A stretch of DNA of 40,343 bases. Source: Clostridia bacterium (GTDB lineage Bacteria > Bacillota > Clostridia > Oscillospirales > Acutalibacteraceae). Where the stretch lies: the NCBI GenBank assembly GCA_017407705.1, contig JAFQWA010000001.1, positions 1 through 40,343 on the forward strand, in the 5' to 3' direction. The translations under genes were made by a program, and so were the position numbers. The notes beneath the pieces were generated by a model. It was not told where the DNA came from, did not search any database, and saw only the letters and a program-made list of their open reading frames with translations. Within the stretch, counting starts at the first letter, position 1. Each line of letters opens with the position of its first letter. Of the stretch, positions 1-8,719 are shown in pieces.

Positions 1-932
1 GCGGCCTTGAGTTGTTCCGGAGAAACATGTGTGTATATCTGGGTTGTAGCAAGACTTTCATGTTCCAGTATTTCTTTCAAAGCAAGCGTATCAACATGTC
101 CGTGCTGATACATAAGTGTTGCAGCGGTGTGACGAAGCTTGTGGGTGGAGAAACCAAGTCCTGCAAGACCTGATTTTTGCAGCAGATCAGTAACTAACTG
201 CTCAACCATACGTCTGCTGATACGCTTACCGCGTTTCGAGATAAACAAGGCTCTTTTATCAATAACACCGTCCACCGGTCTTACGTTAAGATACGCCTGA
301 AGCGCCAAAACACAGGCGTTGTTAAGATAAACAGTACGTTGTTTGTTACCTTTACCGGTAACTACAAGGTAGTTATCATTGAAGTTAAGGCTGTTAAGAT
401 CCAAAGAACAAAGCTCTGCCAATCTGAGTCCACAGTTCAAAAACATAGTAATTATAGCGTAGTTACGCTCTTTGTACTCACCGTCAATGGATTTTAGCAG
501 GGAAATAGACTGTTCTAAGGTAAGATATTTTGGTAAAGATTTTTTAGGCTTAGGGGAGTCAAGCTCCTCTAAGGGATTTACGTCTAAATATTTTGCACGG
601 GTAGTTAAATATTTGAAATAGGATTTAATTGCAGAGGTTTTGCGTGCACGGGTTTTTTCATTGTTATTACGAACGTTTTTGCAATAAACAAAATATTCAT
701 AAGCATCAGCCAGCGTGATTTTTCTGATGAAGGCAATATCAATGTCGGAGATATCAATTTCATCAATGGGAGTATCACTGGGGACTAACTCATAAAAATG
801 CTTTAAGAACCTGAAAAAGTTACGCAGATCACGAAAATAACTGTCAGCAGTTTTTTGAGATTTACCTTTAATGGTTTCAATATAAACAATATACTCACGA
901 ATTATAGGTGGTGCTTGATAAGGGGATATCAT
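1..932 (-). CDS. Tyrosine recombinase, XerC/XerD family (3' end outside window)
   Basis: Site-specific DNA recombinase that cuts and rejoins strands through a covalent phosphotyrosine. The first 310 codons are visible and the gene runs off the left edge, probably only a few residues short of its end. An N-terminal SAM-like core-binding domain (about 1-125) precedes the catalytic domain, in which the full set of residues can be placed: R170 (NCGLRLAEL), a lysine in the GKGNKQR turn (194-197), H264 and R267 (THKLRH), H291 and the nucleophile Y300 (QIYTHV). The ATG at 932 has AAGGAG seven bases upstream. It may be the conserved chromosomal XerC/D-like recombinase of Oscillospirales rather than a phage integrase: the catalytic motifs do not separate these. 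The palindromic, non-coding 640 bases upstream and the phage-like gene beyond pyrB keep the mobile-element option open. Confidence 0.9.
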   Translation of the reverse strand, partial: MISPYQAPPIIREYIVYIETIKGKSQKTADSYFRDLRNFFRFLKHFYELVPSDTPIDEIDISDIDIAFIRKITLADAYEYFVYCKNVRNNNEKTRARKTSAIKSYFKYLTTRAKYLDVNPLEELDSPKPKKSLPKYLTLEQSISLLKSIDGEYKERNYAIITMFLNCGLRLAELCSLDLNSLNFNDNYLVVTGKGNKQRTVYLNNACVLALQAYLNVRPVDGVIDKRALFISKRGKRISRRMVEQLVTDLLQKSGLAGLGFSTHKLRHTAATLMYQHGHVDTLALKEILEHESLATTQIYTHVSPEQLKA

Positions 933-960
933 ATTCTCACTCCTTAAAAAAATAGTAGTA

Positions 961-1005
961 ATTGCGCATAATCAATATTATACGCAATAAAGGGGAGGAT
1001 TTCAA
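961..1005 (-). promoter_or_regulatory. Recombinase promoter with overlapping palindromic operator
   Basis: On the minus strand, TTGAAA (1000-1005) is 17 bases from TATAAT (977-982), a good sigma-A promoter for the recombinase. The -10 lies inside an inverted repeat with 12-base arms, 961-972 and 977-988, differing at one position and separated by CAAT. A dimeric repressor bound there would block the promoter. The repressor is not in the window, and autoregulation by the recombinase is only a possibility. Confidence 0.6.
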
Positions 1006-1576
1006 GTGGAAAATTGAGGTTTTTGGGATTTTAGCGGTTTTTCTATGGGTTTTGCAGATTTTTATTATATATTGTATTTTTAATTATTTAATAAATAAAT
1101 TGCAGTTATATTTTTTTATTTGCAGTTTTAGGTTTGATTGGTTTACAAAAACTTTTTTACAATTTATTTTTATTTACCGTTTACTTTATATTTTTTATTA
1201 AAATTTTGTAGATTTTCTTGTTTTACTAAAATCCTTATCAAATAGAAATTTTCCCGACGATACTCAGGTCGTTTAAAAAATTTCTATTCGATGGAGTTTT
1301 GCGTTTTTATATGTAAATTTGATTAAATTCACGAAAATCAGCACGTAGATGGGTTTAAAGTCAATAACAATGACATTAAGCCGGCTTAAAGCTCAGAACG
1401 TTTGCAAAACCACAGTTTACAGCAGATTTATAATAAAACAGCCATAAACTATATTATTTTAAAGCTACCGGTTGCCTATTTAAAGCTACACGTTATGCAA
1501 ATGATCCGTTATAAGCACTAAAAAGCATTACACCTCTATTTTGTTAAAATTTTAACAAAATAGAGGTTCTATTCAT
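1006..1576. other. Non-coding, palindrome-rich intergenic region
   Basis: About 570 AT-rich bases with no supportable gene; the only reading frame lacks a ribosome site and is a run of Phe, Ile and Leu. It holds four symmetric structures: AATAGAAATTTT (1241-1252) paired with its complement at 1277-1288; a 14-base perfect palindrome at 1376-1389 centred on CCGG; an 11-base direct repeat TTTAAAGCTAC at 1458-1468 and 1479-1489, 21 bases apart (two helical turns); and the 36-base palindrome listed separately. Such an array beside a recombinase could be binding or crossover sites, but no duplicated attachment core was found. Confidence 0.5.
1532..1567. terminator. 36-base perfect palindrome after pyrB
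   Basis: Two 18-base arms (1532-1549 and 1550-1567), starting ACCTCTATTTTG, are exact reverse complements with no spacer. It begins nine bases past the pyrB stop and may end that transcript, but it has low GC and no clean T tract, so it is an atypical intrinsic terminator. A protein-binding or recombination site is the alternative. Confidence 0.45.
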
Positions 1577-2641
1577 TTAATTGCTATGGTCACAATATTC
1601 ACAGAACATTTCATTGCCGGACTTTTTATAAATCTTAGGCAGATAAGTTTCTGCATGAGTAATGCATTTAGGATTGCTGCATATAAGATCAGCGTTGCTC
1701 TGGGGTCTGGTATCCACCTTATGCTCGTCCCCGTCAAGCATATTTAAGATCAGCGCCATTCTGGCATACATACCGTATTCAGTCTGATCAAAATAAACTG
1801 CACGAGGATCATCGTCAACCTCTTCGGCGATTTCGTCGATTTTAGGCAGCGGATGTAAAATCTTCAAGCCGTATTTAGCCAACTTCAATTTCTCACTATC
1901 TAAAACAAACACGCCTTTTTGCTGCTCGTACTCCTCTACTGAGTTAAAACGCTCCTGCTGAATACGAGTCATATACAAAACATCAAGATGTGGCATTGCT
2001 TCACTTAAACTTGAAACCTCTGTATATTCACATTTGCTCTGCACGATTATATCTTTAACATAATCCGGCAAGCCTAATTCTTTAGTTGAGATAAGAACAA
2101 ATTTATTACCCTCATATCTGCACAGGGTTTTTACCAGTGAATGAACGGTTCTACCGAATTTCAAGTCACCGCAGAAGCCGACTGTAAGGTTAGAAAGAGT
2201 ACCTTTGGTTTCCAGCAGTGTAAACAGGTCTGCTAAAGTTTGTGTGGGATGGAGATGGCCGCCGTCACCGGCGTTTATAATAGGACTGCGTGAGTACATA
2301 GATGCAGCCTTTGCTGCGCCTTCTAATGGATTTCTCATAGCAATAATGTCAGCGTAATTACTTACAACTCTGACAGTATCTTTTAAAGTTTCACCCTTTG
2401 AAACAGAGGAATTTCCCGGATTATCAAAACCGATAACACTACCGCCTAAACGCAACATAGCAGTCTGAAAGCTCATTTGTGTACGGGTTGAGGGTTCGTA
2501 AAACAACGTTGCTAAAACCTTTCCGTGACAGCTATCGGTGTAATAACTTGGCTTTTTCATAATCATTTTGGCAAGCTGCAAAATGTCATTTATTTCTTCA
2601 AGAGTATAACAATCCAGGTCGATTAAATGTCTGTTTTTCAA
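1577..2641 (-). CDS. pyrB: Aspartate carbamoyltransferase catalytic chain with fused PyrI-like zinc tail
   Basis: Cytoplasmic enzyme joining carbamoyl phosphate and aspartate, the committed step of pyrimidine synthesis. The carbamoyl-phosphate loop is seen as FYEPSTRTQMSF (STRT at 51-54) and the late HPLP loop as KILHPLPK. The catalytic chain ends near residue 308, but this protein has about 354 residues: the extra tail holds C321-x4-C326 and C347-x2-C350, the four-cysteine zinc knuckle of the PyrI regulatory chain, without PyrI's nucleotide-binding domain. A TTG start at 2641 is chosen because GGAG lies six bases upstream and the protein then begins at the conserved LIDLD region; an ATG at 2653 has its GGAG only two bases away, and a GTG at 2671 has none. 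No other pyr gene is adjacent. Confidence 0.9.
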   Translation of the reverse strand: MKNRHLIDLDCYTLEEINDILQLAKMIMKKPSYYTDSCHGKVLATLFYEPSTRTQMSFQTAMLRLGGSVIGFDNPGNSSVSKGETLKDTVRVVSNYADIIAMRNPLEGAAKAASMYSRSPIINAGDGGHLHPTQTLADLFTLLETKGTLSNLTVGFCGDLKFGRTVHSLVKTLCRYEGNKFVLISTKELGLPDYVKDIIVQSKCEYTEVSSLSEAMPHLDVLYMTRIQQERFNSVEEYEQQKGVFVLDSEKLKLAKYGLKILHPLPKIDEIAEEVDDDPRAVYFDQTEYGMYARMALILNMLDGDEHKVDTRPQSNADLICSNPKCITHAETYLPKIYKKSGNEMFCEYCDHSN

Positions 2642-2692
2642 GATGATCTCCATTTCTCCGCAAAAACCCACGGTAATAAATTTATTTTTATT

Positions 2693-2721
2693 ATTCTATC
2701 AAATTTTTTATAAATTTACAA
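2693..2721 (-). promoter_or_regulatory. Promoter of pyrB
   Basis: On the minus strand TTGTAA (2716-2721), a 17-base spacer and TAGAAT (2693-2698). Transcription would start near 2686, giving a leader of about 45 bases, too short for a PyrR-type attenuator. Confidence 0.55.
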
Positions 2722-2753
2722 TATCTTTTACAAAAAAATAAAAATATTCTTAA

Positions 2754-2777
2754 AAGTTGCTGTTTTTAGGGCAACTT
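2754..2777 (+). promoter_or_regulatory. Small hairpin ahead of the phage-like gene
   Basis: AAGTTGC (2754-2760) pairs with GCAACTT (2771-2777), followed within 20 bases by a run of six T. It could be a weak terminator or leader structure for the plus-strand gene at 2854. No clear sigma-A promoter was found for that gene. Confidence 0.3.
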
Positions 2778-2853
2778 CTATCCCCTTTTTTATGTTATAT
2801 GAAGGCCTTCAATAATTTTCAGTGCCGAGGTGCAGCGGCAGAATGGAGATAAT

Positions 2854-4617
2854 ATGCAAAAAATTAACGTTTTTGATCGGCATATAGATGTCAATGAGCA
2901 AAACAAGTTGATTTCTGTATGTAATAATGCTTTGACTGAGGCACTTATTTTTTCTGTTAACAGATTTGTTGACAACGGTGTTGATCTTTCAAAACTCAGT
3001 TGTTACATAAAAACCCAAAATGCTGATGATTTTGCTGATCTTATTATCCCTGAAGTTACAGCATCAGAGGATAAAATATTGGTAAAATGGATAATTTCAT
3101 CTGCCACAACAGCAAAAGCAGGACCGATAAAGGTGCAGCTTTTATTTCAGGCAACTGAATTGGATACAGCTACAGTTTGGCAGACGGATGTGGCAGAGTT
3201 TGAGATTATCGGCACATTAAAAAATGCTGATGAGATTGAGGAATTGTATCCAACTATGTTTCAGCAATGGGATGCTAAAATGATCGATTCTCTAACTCAA
3301 ATCAACCAAAAGGCTGATGAGGTTGAAGCCAACAGAATAAATACTGTTGTGGCTAAAGACGCCGCCATGGGTTATGCTGCTGATGCGGCAAGATGTGCCT
3401 TTGAAACTGAAACCGCTTTAAATAACGCTAGGATAGCCTTTTCGCCGTCGATTATATCAGAGCAACGTGGAACATATGTGAACCAGAAAATGAACACTGA
3501 TGCCCCTTACAAAGCATTTAATGTTGTTGGTAAAACAACTGTTATCCCAAATAATCCTGACCTTCAGATTTCGCCGGATAATCCTGCTGAATTATCGGGA
3601 ATAAGCGGAACAGTTGGATTTAATCTTATGGGTGAAAATCTTTGTTATCTTGATAAGTCAGTTAAAACCGGTTTTGGTTTAACAATCAACTATGATGATA
3701 TAACTGATGAAATTATTATTAACGGTACTGCAACGTCAAACGGTACCATAGTTTTCAACTCAAGCAATATAAAGATTATGATACCTCAGGGATTTATGGG
3801 ACGGCTTAGTGTTACAGAAACGGCTTCTGAAAAACCTGATGATGTTTTCATAGGAATAAGATGTCATGATAGCACTTTTTTGACTTCAATAAATTTCCCA
3901 AAAGCAAAAACGTCTGTAGCCATTAATTTTACTGCAAATAAAAATTATCTTATCAAAGGTTTTTCCATTTGGGTACCAAAAGGAGCTGTTTTTGACAATT
4001 ACAAAATAAAAGCTTGTCTTTCAGCAAGATCAGTTACAGGGTATCCCAAAACATTTTTAGAAAATCATAGCATTTCTATTCCCGAAACACAAAAATTGTT
4101 GTCAATTGATGATGCAACCTATGATTATATTGATTTTGTTAATTCAAAACATATCAAAAACATAGAAATGCGTAATGTTTCGGTGGATGAAGACTTTGAA
4201 ATTCAGAATTTGGATAGTGAATATTGCTTTATCCACTTCCCTGTTTTAGATGCGGCTTCTGACAGTAAGATTTTGTCTGATAAGTTTTCTACCAATATGG
4301 CTGATGATGAGTTTGTTAAGTTTGAAAATGGCAGATGTTACTTAAAGATCAAAAAATCAAGACTGCCGGTTTACAGTATTGAAGGATTTAAGTTCTGGGT
4401 AAGTGCAAATCCTGTAAGGATATTGTATAAAAAGGCGCAGCCTGTAATAACGGATTTTGAGCTGCCCAAAATAACAAACGGTAAGGATATAGCCTATATT
4501 ACTGCTGATAGTAGTCAGGGATATGAATTTCAGGTTGAGTATGTTAAGGATACAGAATCTGTCATAAATGAGCTTGTAGCTGCAATTGTAGCATTAGGAG
4601 GTAATGTTGATGTTTGA
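2854..4617 (+). CDS. Phage baseplate/tail-like structural protein (BppU-like N-terminus)
   Basis: About 587 residues with no signal peptide. Residues 1-125 resemble the N-terminal domain of phage upper baseplate proteins (BppU), a beta-sandwich opening with a FDRHIDVNEQN-type segment and closing on a VAEFEI strand. An alanine-rich, probably coiled-coil stretch follows (about 135-205), then beta-rich C-terminal material of the kind seen in phage tail fibres. The ATG at 2854 is preferred because GGAG sits five bases upstream; an in-frame GTG at 2830 has no ribosome site. The stop overlaps the start of a 56-residue ORF. No capsid, portal, terminase or lysis genes are nearby, so this is a lone tail module: a remnant, a domesticated particle part, or an accessory surface protein. 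The family assignment comes from reading the sequence, not a profile search. Confidence 0.6.
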   Translation: MQKINVFDRHIDVNEQNKLISVCNNALTEALIFSVNRFVDNGVDLSKLSCYIKTQNADDFADLIIPEVTASEDKILVKWIISSATTAKAGPIKVQLLFQATELDTATVWQTDVAEFEIIGTLKNADEIEELYPTMFQQWDAKMIDSLTQINQKADEVEANRINTVVAKDAAMGYAADAARCAFETETALNNARIAFSPSIISEQRGTYVNQKMNTDAPYKAFNVVGKTTVIPNNPDLQISPDNPAELSGISGTVGFNLMGENLCYLDKSVKTGFGLTINYDDITDEIIINGTATSNGTIVFNSSNIKIMIPQGFMGRLSVTETASEKPDDVFIGIRCHDSTFLTSINFPKAKTSVAINFTANKNYLIKGFSIWVPKGAVFDNYKIKACLSARSVTGYPKTFLENHSISIPETQKLLSIDDATYDYIDFVNSKHIKNIEMRNVSVDEDFEIQNLDSEYCFIHFPVLDAASDSKILSDKFSTNMADDEFVKFENGRCYLKIKKSRLPVYSIEGFKFWVSANPVRILYKKAQPVITDFELPKITNGKDIAYITADSSQGYEFQVEYVKDTESVINELVAAIVALGGNVDV

Positions 4618-4780
4618 TTTAAGGGAATTTATAATAGTTAATTTGATCGGCTCTTATGTTAACGGAGAGCTTTCAAAAGAACGTGTTTCACTGCTTGCGG
4701 TGAATTATTCCATAAAAGGACTTATTAACACCGATGATATTGAGCAGATCTCAATAGCATTACACGGCGAAGATCAGTAA
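4610..4780 (+). CDS. Small XkdX-like protein
   Basis: A 56-residue ORF overlapping the preceding stop by eight bases. AGGAGG (4596-4601) lies eight bases before the ATG at 4610; an in-frame ATG at 4604 is too close to it. The C-terminal half, with the pattern KGLINTDDIEQI, recalls the XkdX family: short proteins coded right after tail-fibre genes in PBSX-type phages. The position fits and the sequence match is weak. The coupled translation implies it works with the 587-residue protein. A strong terminator follows. Confidence 0.55.
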   Translation: MFDLREFIIVNLIGSYVNGELSKERVSLLAVNYSIKGLINTDDIEQISIALHGEDQ

Positions 4781-4783
4781 CTA

Positions 4784-4819
4784 AAAAAGCTTAGTGAGTT
4801 AATTCTCACTAAGCTTTTT
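4784..4819. terminator. Bidirectional terminator between phage-like pair and lysA
   Basis: A 15-bp perfect stem (4784-4798 with 4805-4819, core GCTTAGTGAG) and a six-base loop, flanked by A5 and T5, so it works for both converging transcripts. It begins four bases after the small ORF and ends four bases before lysA. Confidence 0.9.
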
Positions 4820-4822
4820 GTT

Positions 4823-6118
4823 TTATATATCGTTTTTGATTATATCATCGTAAGTCTCACGTTTAATAACAACACGAGCTTTATCCTCATTTACCATAAC
4901 CATAGCAGGACGAGGAATTCTGTTATAATTAGATGACATAGAATAGTTGTATGCACCTGTGGAAAGCACCGCTAAAATATCACCTTTTTCAGGCTTTGCA
5001 ATCTTAGTGTCTTCCTGAATCAGATCACCGCTTTCACAGCATTTTCCTGCAATAGTTGCAGTGTAATCTGCTGTAGCGTCAGCCTTATTGGCAATAATTG
5101 CAGAGTAGTCAGCGTTGTAAAGAGCGTATCTGGGGTTATCACCCATACCGCCGTTAACAAAAACATAGTTGCGGATATTTTCTATCTCTTTTATAGCGCC
5201 GACTGTGTAAAGTGTAGTACCGGCTTCACCAACAATAGCACGTCCCGGCTCGATCAGAATTCGAGGCACGTCAATCGAGTTTACACTGCAGAAATCGTGG
5301 ATAACATTGGATACAGTGTTCATAAATTTATCGTATGCCATAGGATCGTCTGACTCAATGTACTTAATACCGAAGCCACCGCCTAAATTAAGGTCAGAAA
5401 GGGTGATATTAAGCTCTTTTTTGATCTTAACGTAAAGTTTGAGCATAACCTCAGCAGCGGCGATAAAGGGCTCGTCATCGAATATTTGGGAGCCTATATG
5501 ACAGTGCAGACCTGTTAAATTAACGTTTTTGAGCTTTGTGGTGTATTTAACAGCCTCAAAAGCCTCACCGTTTTCAAGGGCAAAACCGAATTTGGAATCG
5601 ATCTGACCTGTTTTTACAAAATCGTGAGTATGAGCGTCAACACCGGGCTTGATTCTGAACATAATATCTGCTTTAACACCCATTTTGCCTGCAAGCTCAT
5701 CAAGCTCATCAAGCTCGAAAACATTATCAACGATAATTCTGCCGACTTTACTTTCTAAAGCCATTTTCAGCTCATCTGAAGTCTTATTATTTCCGTGGAA
5801 AAACACTCTGTCCATAGGAAATCCTGCTTTTTTAGCAGTATAAAGCTCACCGCCTGAAACCACGTCAAGTCCCAAACCCTCATCATTAACTATCCTGCAA
5901 ATTTCAAGACAGTTAAGGGCTTTACTGGCAAAAATAACAAGACTGTTTTTATAGTTTTGTTTCATTGATTTTGAGAACAAACGGCAGTTTTTTCTTATTG
6001 TGTTTTCACTCATAACATACAGTGGTGTGCCGAATTTCTCAGCCAATTCAACTGTATCGCAGTTTTCAACTAAAAGGTGTCCTGCTTTATTTATGCTTAA
6101 TCCTTCGCTTAAAAACAT
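4823..6118 (-). CDS. lysA: Diaminopimelate decarboxylase
   Basis: PLP enzyme of the alanine-racemase fold that turns meso-diaminopimelate into lysine, the last step of lysine synthesis. Its 431 residues match the family. The PLP lysine is K66 (FASKALNC). HCHIGSQIF (205-213), the phosphate-binding GGGFG (246-250), EPGR (290-293) and the CESGD loop (361-365) that lends an active-site cysteine across the dimer are all present. It starts seven bases after ysxC, with AGGA overlapping the ysxC stop codon, so it is read as the last gene of the tig-clpP-clpX-ysxC run. No lysine riboswitch is seen upstream, so any lysine control is not at this start. Confidence 0.97.
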   Translation of the reverse strand: MFLSEGLSINKAGHLLVENCDTVELAEKFGTPLYVMSENTIRKNCRLFSKSMKQNYKNSLVIFASKALNCLEICRIVNDEGLGLDVVSGGELYTAKKAGFPMDRVFFHGNNKTSDELKMALESKVGRIIVDNVFELDELDELAGKMGVKADIMFRIKPGVDAHTHDFVKTGQIDSKFGFALENGEAFEAVKYTTKLKNVNLTGLHCHIGSQIFDDEPFIAAAEVMLKLYVKIKKELNITLSDLNLGGGFGIKYIESDDPMAYDKFMNTVSNVIHDFCSVNSIDVPRILIEPGRAIVGEAGTTLYTVGAIKEIENIRNYVFVNGGMGDNPRYALYNADYSAIIANKADATADYTATIAGKCCESGDLIQEDTKIAKPEKGDILAVLSTGAYNYSMSSNYNRIPRPAMVMVNEDKARVVIKRETYDDIIKNDI

Positions 6119-6125
6119 ATATTTC

Positions 6126-6722
6126 CTATTCCCTTTCGCTTAAAACAGATTTTTCAATTTCCGCTTTTATCTGTTCAATTCCGTTACCCTTAGTTGCAGA
6201 GCAAGGAATAAATAAAGGCATTTTCTCTAAAAAAGATAATTCTTCACTTAAAGCAGCCAAACGTTTTTCTGTTTCGGTTTTGTTGAGCTTATCACACTTT
6301 GTAAGTGCGATAATAAAATCAAATCCCATTTGCTCTAAGTAAGAAAGCATTTGAATATCAAGCTTTGTGGGGCTATGACGCATATCCACAAGCTGAACCA
6401 CCAGTTTAATGTTTCGGTTGGTGGAAAAATAACCTTCCATCAGCTTTGACCATCTTACCTGATCAGAGCCTGATACCTTTGCGTATCCGTAACCTGGCAG
6501 GTCTACAAGACGGCTATCGTCTAACTTGTAAAAGTTGATAGTGGCGGTTTTACCTGGGGTTGAGCTGACTTTAGCCAAAGCTTTACGGTTAAAAATTTTA
6601 TTAATAAGCGATGACTTACCTACATTAGAACGTCCTGAAAAGGCGATCTCAGGCAGGTCTGATGACGGCAACTGTGATAAAGTGCCGAAGGCTTTTTCAA
6701 ATACAGCTTGGTTAAAATTCAT
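6126..6722 (-). CDS. ysxC: Ribosome biogenesis GTP-binding protein YsxC/EngB
   Basis: Essential GTPase for late assembly of the large ribosomal subunit. The 198 residues show G1 GRSNVGKS (30-37), the conserved threonine in the PGKTATINFY switch, G3 DLPG (74-77) within DLPGYGYAKV, G4 TKCD (141-144) and G5 SATKGNGI. The order clpX-ysxC is common in Firmicutes. A 12-bp hairpin separates it from clpX, so part of the upstream transcript may end before it. The protein is intact. Confidence 0.96.
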   Translation of the reverse strand: MNFNQAVFEKAFGTLSQLPSSDLPEIAFSGRSNVGKSSLINKIFNRKALAKVSSTPGKTATINFYKLDDSRLVDLPGYGYAKVSGSDQVRWSKLMEGYFSTNRNIKLVVQLVDMRHSPTKLDIQMLSYLEQMGFDFIIALTKCDKLNKTETEKRLAALSEELSFLEKMPLFIPCSATKGNGIEQIKAEIEKSVLSERE

Positions 6723-6743
6723 TTTCTCACTTCCCTATTCAAA

Positions 6744-6772
6744 TTAACACGGACGGTTTTCGTCCGTGTTAA
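6744..6772 (-). terminator. Hairpin between clpX and ysxC
   Basis: A 12-bp perfect stem (6744-6755 with 6761-6772, core ACACGGACG), GTTTT loop. On the minus strand it is followed by AATTTG rather than a T run, so it may only partly terminate or may stabilise the clpX end. Confidence 0.55.
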
Positions 6773-6778
6773 AAATTT

Positions 6779-8092
6779 TTATGCATCCTTTTTAGCCTTA
6801 GCGGGCATTTGTTTAATAATAAGCTTGTCGGGATTTTTATCAATAACGGGTTTTGCGTTATTAACAATGCAATCCTTAGTTATAGTAACACGCTCAATAA
6901 GTTCGTTAGAGGGCACTTCAAACATAGTTTCCTGCAAAACAGACTCAATAAGTGTACGCAGACCTCTTGCACCTGTTTTACGTTTAATTGTTTCCTTAGC
7001 GATTTCCTCTAAAGCCTCTTGGTGGAATACAAGCTCAACATCATCCATTTTAAACAGCTCAACATACTGGCGTATAATGGAGTTTTTAGGCTCTGTCATA
7101 ATTCTTATTAAATCTTCCACACTTAACTTCTGCAAGCCTGTAACTACCGGTAAACGGCCCACAAGCTCAGGAATAAGACCAAATTTAACAAGATCCTGAT
7201 TGGTAACGTTTAAGAGCAGACCGTTGTCTGCATCATCATTTTTATCGTTAAGCTCAGCACCAAATCCCAAAGTTGAACTGGAGCCGATTCTTTTGGATAT
7301 AATCTTATCAATGCCGTCAAAAGCGCCACCGCAGATAAACAGAATATTAGAGGTATCTATCTGGATAAACTCTTGCTGAGGATGTTTTCTACCACCGTTA
7401 GGCGGAACGTTAGAAACAGTACCCTCAATAATTTTAAGTAATGCCTGCTGAACACCCTCACCGCTTACATCTCTTGTGATAGAGGTATTTTCAGACTTTC
7501 TGGCAATCTTATCTATTTCATCAATATAGATAATACCCTTTTCAGCACGTTCCACGTCGAAATCAGCGTTCTGGATAAGACGAAGCAAGATATTCTCAAC
7601 GTCTTCACCAACATAACCCGCTTCGGTAAGAGTGGTAGCATCAGTGATAGCAAAAGGAACGTCCAAAGCCTTTGCTAATGTTTGTGCTAAAAGTGTTTTA
7701 CCCACACCGGTGGGGCCAACCAGCAAAATGTTACTTTTGCCGATCTCAACGCTTTTATCGTAAGAGTCATCATTAGCGTGTTTGATACGCTTATAATGGT
7801 TGTAAACAGCAACGCAAAGAGCTTTTTTAGCCTGTTCCTGACCGATTACATACTCGTCTAAAATAGCCTTTAATTCTGCGGGTTTTTTGATCTCAAAGTT
7901 ATCCATATTAAAGTCAGAGTAATCGTTATAATCAGGCTCAAAATCGCCGCTTATAGCACTTTTACACAGCTCAATACATTCGTCGCAGATAAAAACACCG
8001 TTAGCACCTGCAACCATCTGTCTGACCTGATTATCGGTCTTACCGCAGAAAGAACAGCGGATAGACTGATCGAAATTATCGTTGTTAGGCAT
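6779..8092 (-). CDS. clpX: ATP-dependent protease ATPase subunit ClpX
   Basis: Hexameric AAA+ unfoldase that feeds tagged proteins to ClpP. The N-terminal zinc domain uses C13, C16, C36 and C39. Walker A is GPTGVGKT (126-133), the pore loop GYVGED (159-164) and Walker B IIYIDE (187-192). The ClpP-docking loop is read as LGFG, close to the usual IGF, and KTGARGLR marks sensor 2. The ATG at 8092 is chosen because GGAGG is five bases upstream; an in-frame TTG at 8104 would itself overlap that ribosome site. The length of 437 is normal. It lies 15 bases after clpP, as expected of the partner. Confidence 0.97.
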   Translation of the reverse strand: MPNNDNFDQSIRCSFCGKTDNQVRQMVAGANGVFICDECIELCKSAISGDFEPDYNDYSDFNMDNFEIKKPAELKAILDEYVIGQEQAKKALCVAVYNHYKRIKHANDDSYDKSVEIGKSNILLVGPTGVGKTLLAQTLAKALDVPFAITDATTLTEAGYVGEDVENILLRLIQNADFDVERAEKGIIYIDEIDKIARKSENTSITRDVSGEGVQQALLKIIEGTVSNVPPNGGRKHPQQEFIQIDTSNILFICGGAFDGIDKIISKRIGSSSTLGFGAELNDKNDDADNGLLLNVTNQDLVKFGLIPELVGRLPVVTGLQKLSVEDLIRIMTEPKNSIIRQYVELFKMDDVELVFHQEALEEIAKETIKRKTGARGLRTLIESVLQETMFEVPSNELIERVTITKDCIVNNAKPVIDKNPDKLIIKQMPAKAKKDA

Positions 8093-8107
8093 AAAAACCT
8101 CCAAAAG

Positions 8108-8689
8108 TTAGCGTTTGGTCATTACCTTGTCAATAAGACCGTATTTCTGGGCATCCTCTGCATCCATAAAATTATCACGCTCTGTATCACGCTCAATAAC
8201 CTCTAAAGGCTGACCGCAATTTTCAGCTAAGATCTTATTAAGTCTTTTTCTTGTATGGGCAATGTGGTCAGCGTGGATAAGAATATCAGTTGCCTGACCT
8301 TTGGTCTGACCTAAAGGCTGATGGATCATAACCTCAGCGTTAGGCAAAGCGTATCTCTTGCCCTTAGCGCCTGATGAAAGCAGGAATGCACCCATTGATG
8401 CAGCCATACCCATACAGATAGTAGAAACGTCACATTTGATGTACTGCATTGTATCGTAGATAGCAAGACCTGCAGATACAGATCCGCCGGGGCTGTTGAT
8501 ATAAAGGCTGATGTCCTTATTAGGATCCTGACCTTCAAGATATAAAAGCTGTGCAATAACCAGACTTGCAGTTGTATCGTTAACTTCGTCGGATAAAACG
8601 ATAATTCTGTCATTTAAAAGGCGAGAAAAAATATCGTAAGAACGTTCGCCTCTACTGGTTTGCTCAACAACGTAAGGTACTAAACTCAT
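8108..8689 (-). CDS. clpP: ATP-dependent Clp protease proteolytic subunit
   Basis: Serine peptidase that forms a 14-mer barrel and degrades proteins unfolded by ClpX or ClpC. The triad is S98 (MAASMGAF), H123 (MIHQPLG) and D172. The 193 residues fit the family. The ATG at 8689, starting [10 protein letters not shown], is preferred over upstream in-frame starts because AGGA lies nine bases before it and known ClpP proteins begin here with a short propeptide. It sits between tig and clpX, the standard Firmicutes order. Confidence 0.97.
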   Translation of the reverse strand: MSLVPYVVEQTSRGERSYDIFSRLLNDRIIVLSDEVNDTTASLVIAQLLYLEGQDPNKDISLYINSPGGSVSAGLAIYDTMQYIKCDVSTICMGMAASMGAFLLSSGAKGKRYALPNAEVMIHQPLGQTKGQATDILIHADHIAHTRKRLNKILAENCGQPLEVIERDTERDNFMDAEDAQKYGLIDKVMTKR

Positions 8690-8719
8690 AGCACACATTC
8701 CTTTCATCATAAAATGGCT

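Noticed and set aside
962-1201. 79-residue plus-strand frame rich in Phe, Ile and Tyr
   Set aside because: No credible context for a gene, starts inside the recombinase promoter, and its composition follows from the AT-rich sequence.
1-4780. Complete prophage
   Set aside because: Only a recombinase and one tail-like module are present, with housekeeping pyrB between; no capsid, portal, terminase, replication or lysis genes.
6119-6125. Lysine riboswitch ahead of lysA
   Set aside because: Only seven bases separate ysxC and lysA.
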